DNA of 33,487 bases from Candidatus Siliceabacter maunaloa. Lineage in GTDB: Bacteria; Actinomycetota; Thermoleophilia; Solirubrobacterales; Solirubrobacteraceae. The stretch covers positions 1-33,487 of the forward strand of contig JANDLV010000041.1 of assembly GCA_024330185.1 (NCBI GenBank), written 5' to 3'. Below the pieces are notes generated by a model. It saw nothing but the letters and a program-made list of their open reading frames with translations, searched no databases and was not told where the DNA came from. Positions 31,039 to 33,487 of this stretch are shown one piece after another. How positions within the stretch are numbered: position 1 is the first letter of the stretch; the number at the start of each line of letters is the position of its first letter. Position numbers and translations under genes: made by a program.

Positions 31039-33135
31039 TCAGTTGGCCGTCGCCAGCGCCAGCGGGAGGACGGCGTCCGCGCCGGCGCGGCGCAGCTGGC
31101 CGCCGACCATGGCCAGCGTCCATCCCGAGAAGCGGCGGTCGTCGAGCAGCAGCCCGGTTGCCGGAGGGGGCCGGCCGGCGATGGCGAACGCGCCGCGGAC
31201 GTTCGCCGTCTGCTGGACGGCGTTGGCCATCTCGCGCTGGGGCGGGCGCTCCTCGGTGCGCACCACGAGCGCGACGTGCGGGACGGCGAGCTCGCGCGCG
31301 AGGCGCTGCGCGGCATCGCTGCACAGGTCGCCCAGGCGCGCGGAGGGCACGCTGGTCACCCAGCCGACCGGGATGCCCGCGCCGCGCACGACGTCCGCCA
31401 GCGCGACCACGATCTCGTCGTCCAGCCGCCCGCCGCGTAGCCCGCGCTCGACGGCCGGCCACCAGCCACCGTCGCCGATGCGGGCCAGGGCCCAGCCAGG
31501 CTCGGTCAGCGCGTCGGCGGGGATCTTGCGCATCGTCCCGGTCGCGTCGGGGGCCATCTTGCGCACCTCTAGCTCGAGGGGGCGCGAGCGCAGGTGGCGC
31601 TGGGCCAGCTCGACCAGGTGAGGGTCGGGCGGCTGGGCGAAGCGCGGCTGCGTGCAGACCGAGCAGCGTCCGCAGTCCTGCGGCGCCGGGTCGTCGAGCT
31701 GCTCCTGCAGCGTGCGCATCAGACAGCGCCCGTCGGTCCCGAAGGCGGCCATCGCCTCCTGCTCGGCGCGGCGCAGCGCCGTGACCTGCGCATAGCGCTG
31801 GGCGTCGTAGACCCAGTCGGCGCCCGGGACCTCGTGCCAGCGCGAGCCCTCGCGGCGCACCGCGCCCTCGACGTCGAGGACCTTGAGCATCGCGTCGATG
31901 CGCCCCGCGCCCAGGTTGACCACGGGCATGAGCTCGCGCGTCGTGCGGCCCTCGTCGCCCGCTGCGGTCAGCTCGGCGAGCACGGCGTTGACGCGCTCCT
32001 GCGCCGGGAAGGCCTGCTCGATGAAGAAGTCCTGGATGGCGCGGTCCTCGCCGCCGCGCAGCAGGACGACGTCGGCGTGGTCGACGCCGCGACCGGCGCG
32101 GCCGACCTGCTGGTAGTAGGAGACGGCGGAGCCGGGCGCCTGGAAGTGGACGACGAAGGTCAGGTCGGCCTTGTCGTAGCCCATTCCCAGCGCGCTGGTG
32201 GCGACGACGGCCTTGAGCTCGTTGCGCAGCAGGCGCTCCTCGATGGCGACGCGCTCCCCGGTCTCCTGCTCCCCGCTGTAGGCGGCGGCGGCGATCCCCC
32301 GGGCCATCAGGAACGACGCGACCTGCTCGGCGTCGCGCCTGGTCAGCGTGTAGACGATGCCCGAGCCCGGGAGCGAGGGCAGGTGCTCCACCAGCCACGC
32401 CAGGCGCTGGGCCGGGCGCGGCAGCTCGAGCGCCTCGAGGCGCAGGCTCGTGCGCGCCAGCGCGCCCCGGTAGGAGCGCAGCGGCTCGGGCCGGCCGCCG
32501 GCGAGCTGCTCGAGGACGTCCTGGACGACGCGGTCGTTGGCCGTCGCCGTCGTGCCCAGCACGGCAACCTGCTCGGGCAGGGCGTCGAGCATGTCCTTGA
32601 CCCGCCTGTAGTCGGGGCGGAAGTCGTGGCCCCAGTCGGAGATGCAGTGGGCCTCGTCGATCACCAGCAGGCCGACCGAGGCTGCGAACAGGGGCAGCAT
32701 GTCGTCGCGGAAGCGCGGGTTGTTCAGCCGCTCGGGGCTGATGAGCAGCAGGTCGATGGCGCCCGCCGCCAGGTCGCGACGGACCTCGTCCCACTCGTCG
32801 CGGTTGGTGGAGTTGATCGTGCGCGCCCGCAGCCCCAGACGCTGTGCTGCGGCGATCTGGTTGCGCATCAGCGCCAGCAGCGGGCTGATGATCAGCGTCG
32901 GCCCGGCGCCCGCCTCGCGCAGCAGCGCCGTCGCGACGAAGTACACGGCCGACTTGCCCCAGCCGGTGCGCTGGACGCAGAGCACCCGGGCCCGGTCGGC
33001 GACAAGGTCGGCGATCGCCTCGCGCTGGTCGGGCCGAAACGCGGCCTGCGGGTCGGCGGTCAGCGCCCGGAGACGCTCCACCGCGGCCGCGGAGGGCTCT
33101 TCAGGCGGGGTGGGCGTCGGTGGTCGGGCCTCCAT
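31039..33135 (-). CDS. recQ: RecQ-family DNA helicase with C-terminal ComF-like phosphoribosyltransferase domain
   Basis: The 698-aa product is a 3'-5' DExH helicase for repair and recombination. Walker A is QRTGWGKS (55-62), motif II is DEAHCISDWGHDFRPDYRR (DEAH at 160-163), followed by the second RecA domain (ALGMGYDKADLTFVVHFQAPGS; QQVGRAGRG) and a Cys-rich zinc segment (CGRCSVC, about 485). Instead of a classical HRDC domain, residues about 590-698 resemble a ComF-type phosphoribosyltransferase: RPPQREM..ANVRGAF and LLLDDRRFSGWTL..LRRAGADAVLPLALA. The ATG is at 33135. It is convergent with the thioredoxin-like gene. Confidence 0.93.
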   Translation of the reverse strand: MEARPPTPTPPEEPSAAAVERLRALTADPQAAFRPDQREAIADLVADRARVLCVQRTGWGKSAVYFVATALLREAGAGPTLIISPLLALMRNQIAAAQRLGLRARTINSTNRDEWDEVRRDLAAGAIDLLLISPERLNNPRFRDDMLPLFAASVGLLVIDEAHCISDWGHDFRPDYRRVKDMLDALPEQVAVLGTTATANDRVVQDVLEQLAGGRPEPLRSYRGALARTSLRLEALELPRPAQRLAWLVEHLPSLPGSGIVYTLTRRDAEQVASFLMARGIAAAAYSGEQETGERVAIEERLLRNELKAVVATSALGMGYDKADLTFVVHFQAPGSAVSYYQQVGRAGRGVDHADVVLLRGGEDRAIQDFFIEQAFPAQERVNAVLAELTAAGDEGRTTRELMPVVNLGAGRIDAMLKVLDVEGAVRREGSRWHEVPGADWVYDAQRYAQVTALRRAEQEAMAAFGTDGRCLMRTLQEQLDDPAPQDCGRCSVCTQPRFAQPPDPHLVELAQRHLRSRPLELEVRKMAPDATGTMRKIPADALTEPGWALARIGDGGWWPAVERGLRGGRLDDEIVVALADVVRGAGIPVGWVTSVPSARLGDLCSDAAQRLARELAVPHVALVVRTEERPPQREMANAVQQTANVRGAFAIAGRPPPATGLLLDDRRFSGWTLAMVGGQLRRAGADAVLPLALATAN

Positions 33136-33238
33136 CGCGCGGTGGCGTCAGCGTGGCGCACGGCCCGGACGTCTCAGGGCCTGGGCGACCTCCGCAGGAA
33201 GACGTCGAGCAGATCGGCATCGGCATCACCCGATGAGG

Positions 33239-33487
33239 TCAGGCCCTGGTCGTGGACATCCTCGTCCTGAGCCCGCCCCCCAGCAGAAGCATGACCATGC
33301 CTGCGAGGGCCAGGATGCCGACGTCCAGCCCGGTGAAGGGAAGGGCCTGCTCCGGGCCTGATCCGTCGTTCCCTGTGCTCGGGCCCCCCTTGCCGCCACC
33401 GCCGGTCGTCGTCGTGTCGCCGCCGCCGAAGGTGACGGTGGTCGTGTCGCCGGTGCCGGTGCCGGTGCCGGTGCCGGTGCCTGTCCC
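33239..33487 (-). CDS. C-terminus of an LPFTG cell-wall-anchored surface protein (partial)
   Basis: The frame enters from the right edge and gives 82 residues. It begins with (Gly-Thr) repeats, continues with a Gly/Thr-rich spacer, and ends with a sortase sorting signal: LPFTG, a hydrophobic segment (LDVGILALAGMVMLLLGG) and a short basic tail (RTRMSTTRA). A sortase would cleave between Thr and Gly and attach the protein to the cell wall. The start and the functional domain lie outside the window. No sortase gene is in the window. Confidence 0.75.
   Translation of the reverse strand, partial: GTGTGTGTGTGTGDTTTVTFGGGDTTTTGGGGKGGPSTGNDGSGPEQALPFTGLDVGILALAGMVMLLLGGGLRTRMSTTRA
33451..33480 (+). 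repeat. CGGTGC hexanucleotide microsatellite
   Basis: Five perfect CGGTGC units encode alternating Gly-Thr on the minus strand in the spacer of the LPFTG protein. Such a tract can change length by slippage without shifting the frame. Confidence 0.8.

Noticed and set aside
31594-33270. Long plus-strand open frame opposite recQ
   Set aside because: It is antisense to a gene with all helicase motifs and has no recognisable domain.

Overview
The window is about 33.5 kb of very GC-rich, gene-dense bacterial chromosome. The gene set and style point to Actinomycetota, most likely a deep branch such as Thermoleophilia (Solirubrobacterales-like): an intact spc/alpha ribosomal cluster, cysteine (zinc) forms of S14, S4 and L36, frequent GTG/TTG starts, many genes whose first codon sits 6-9 nt after a TANNNT -10 box (leaderless transcripts), and an LPFTG-anchored surface protein. 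The taxonomic call is inference; no 16S rRNA gene is present.

Layout. 1-10882 (+) is the ribosomal/secretion/RNA polymerase block in conserved order: S17 (with a long N-terminal extension), L14, L24, L5, S14, S8, L6, L18, S5, L30, L15, SecY, Adk, MetAP, L36, S13, S11, S4, RpoA, L17. Many genes overlap by 1-8 bp. infA, often found between map and rpmJ, is not there; that gap holds a hairpin and a -10 box. 10879-20069 is a mixed housekeeping region: a lipoprotein, then (-) ligA and surE, a secreted TolB-like protein (+), truA (-), a PBP4-type carboxypeptidase (-), a patatin-like lipase (+), a 58-aa small protein (-) and a Nif3-family protein (-). truA is bracketed by two arrays of short tandem repeats sharing one core, and the last 13 codons of truA are made of one repeat unit.

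20141-22390 encodes a 749-aa ECF sigma factor fused to a zinc-finger anti-sigma-like segment, a probable transmembrane helix and a long low-complexity tail that contains an internal duplication. It is followed by a small ORF and tRNA-Pro(CGG). 22739-24368 looks like an accessory patch beside the tRNA: non-coding or decayed sequence, an orphan beta-class DNA methyltransferase of visibly lower GC, and a decayed family-2 glycosyltransferase fragment.

24369-28455 holds a membrane-anchored HExxH metallopeptidase and, divergently, a PhoD-like phosphatase overlapping a two-domain VOC protein. 28456-28834 has a strong palindrome and a decayed histidine ammonia-lyase fragment. 28835-30970 is a thiol-redox/cytochrome-biogenesis group (CcdA, SCO1, and a divergent TlpA/ResA-like thioredoxin). 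31039-33135 is a RecQ helicase with a fused ComF-like phosphoribosyltransferase domain. The window ends in the C-terminus of an LPFTG surface protein.

The most unusual features are the repeat arrays around truA, the membrane-anchored sigma/anti-sigma fusion with a duplicated tail, the closely spaced divergent leaderless promoters, and the decayed genes near the tRNA and downstream of ccdA. All statements rest on reading the sequence; no database search was run.
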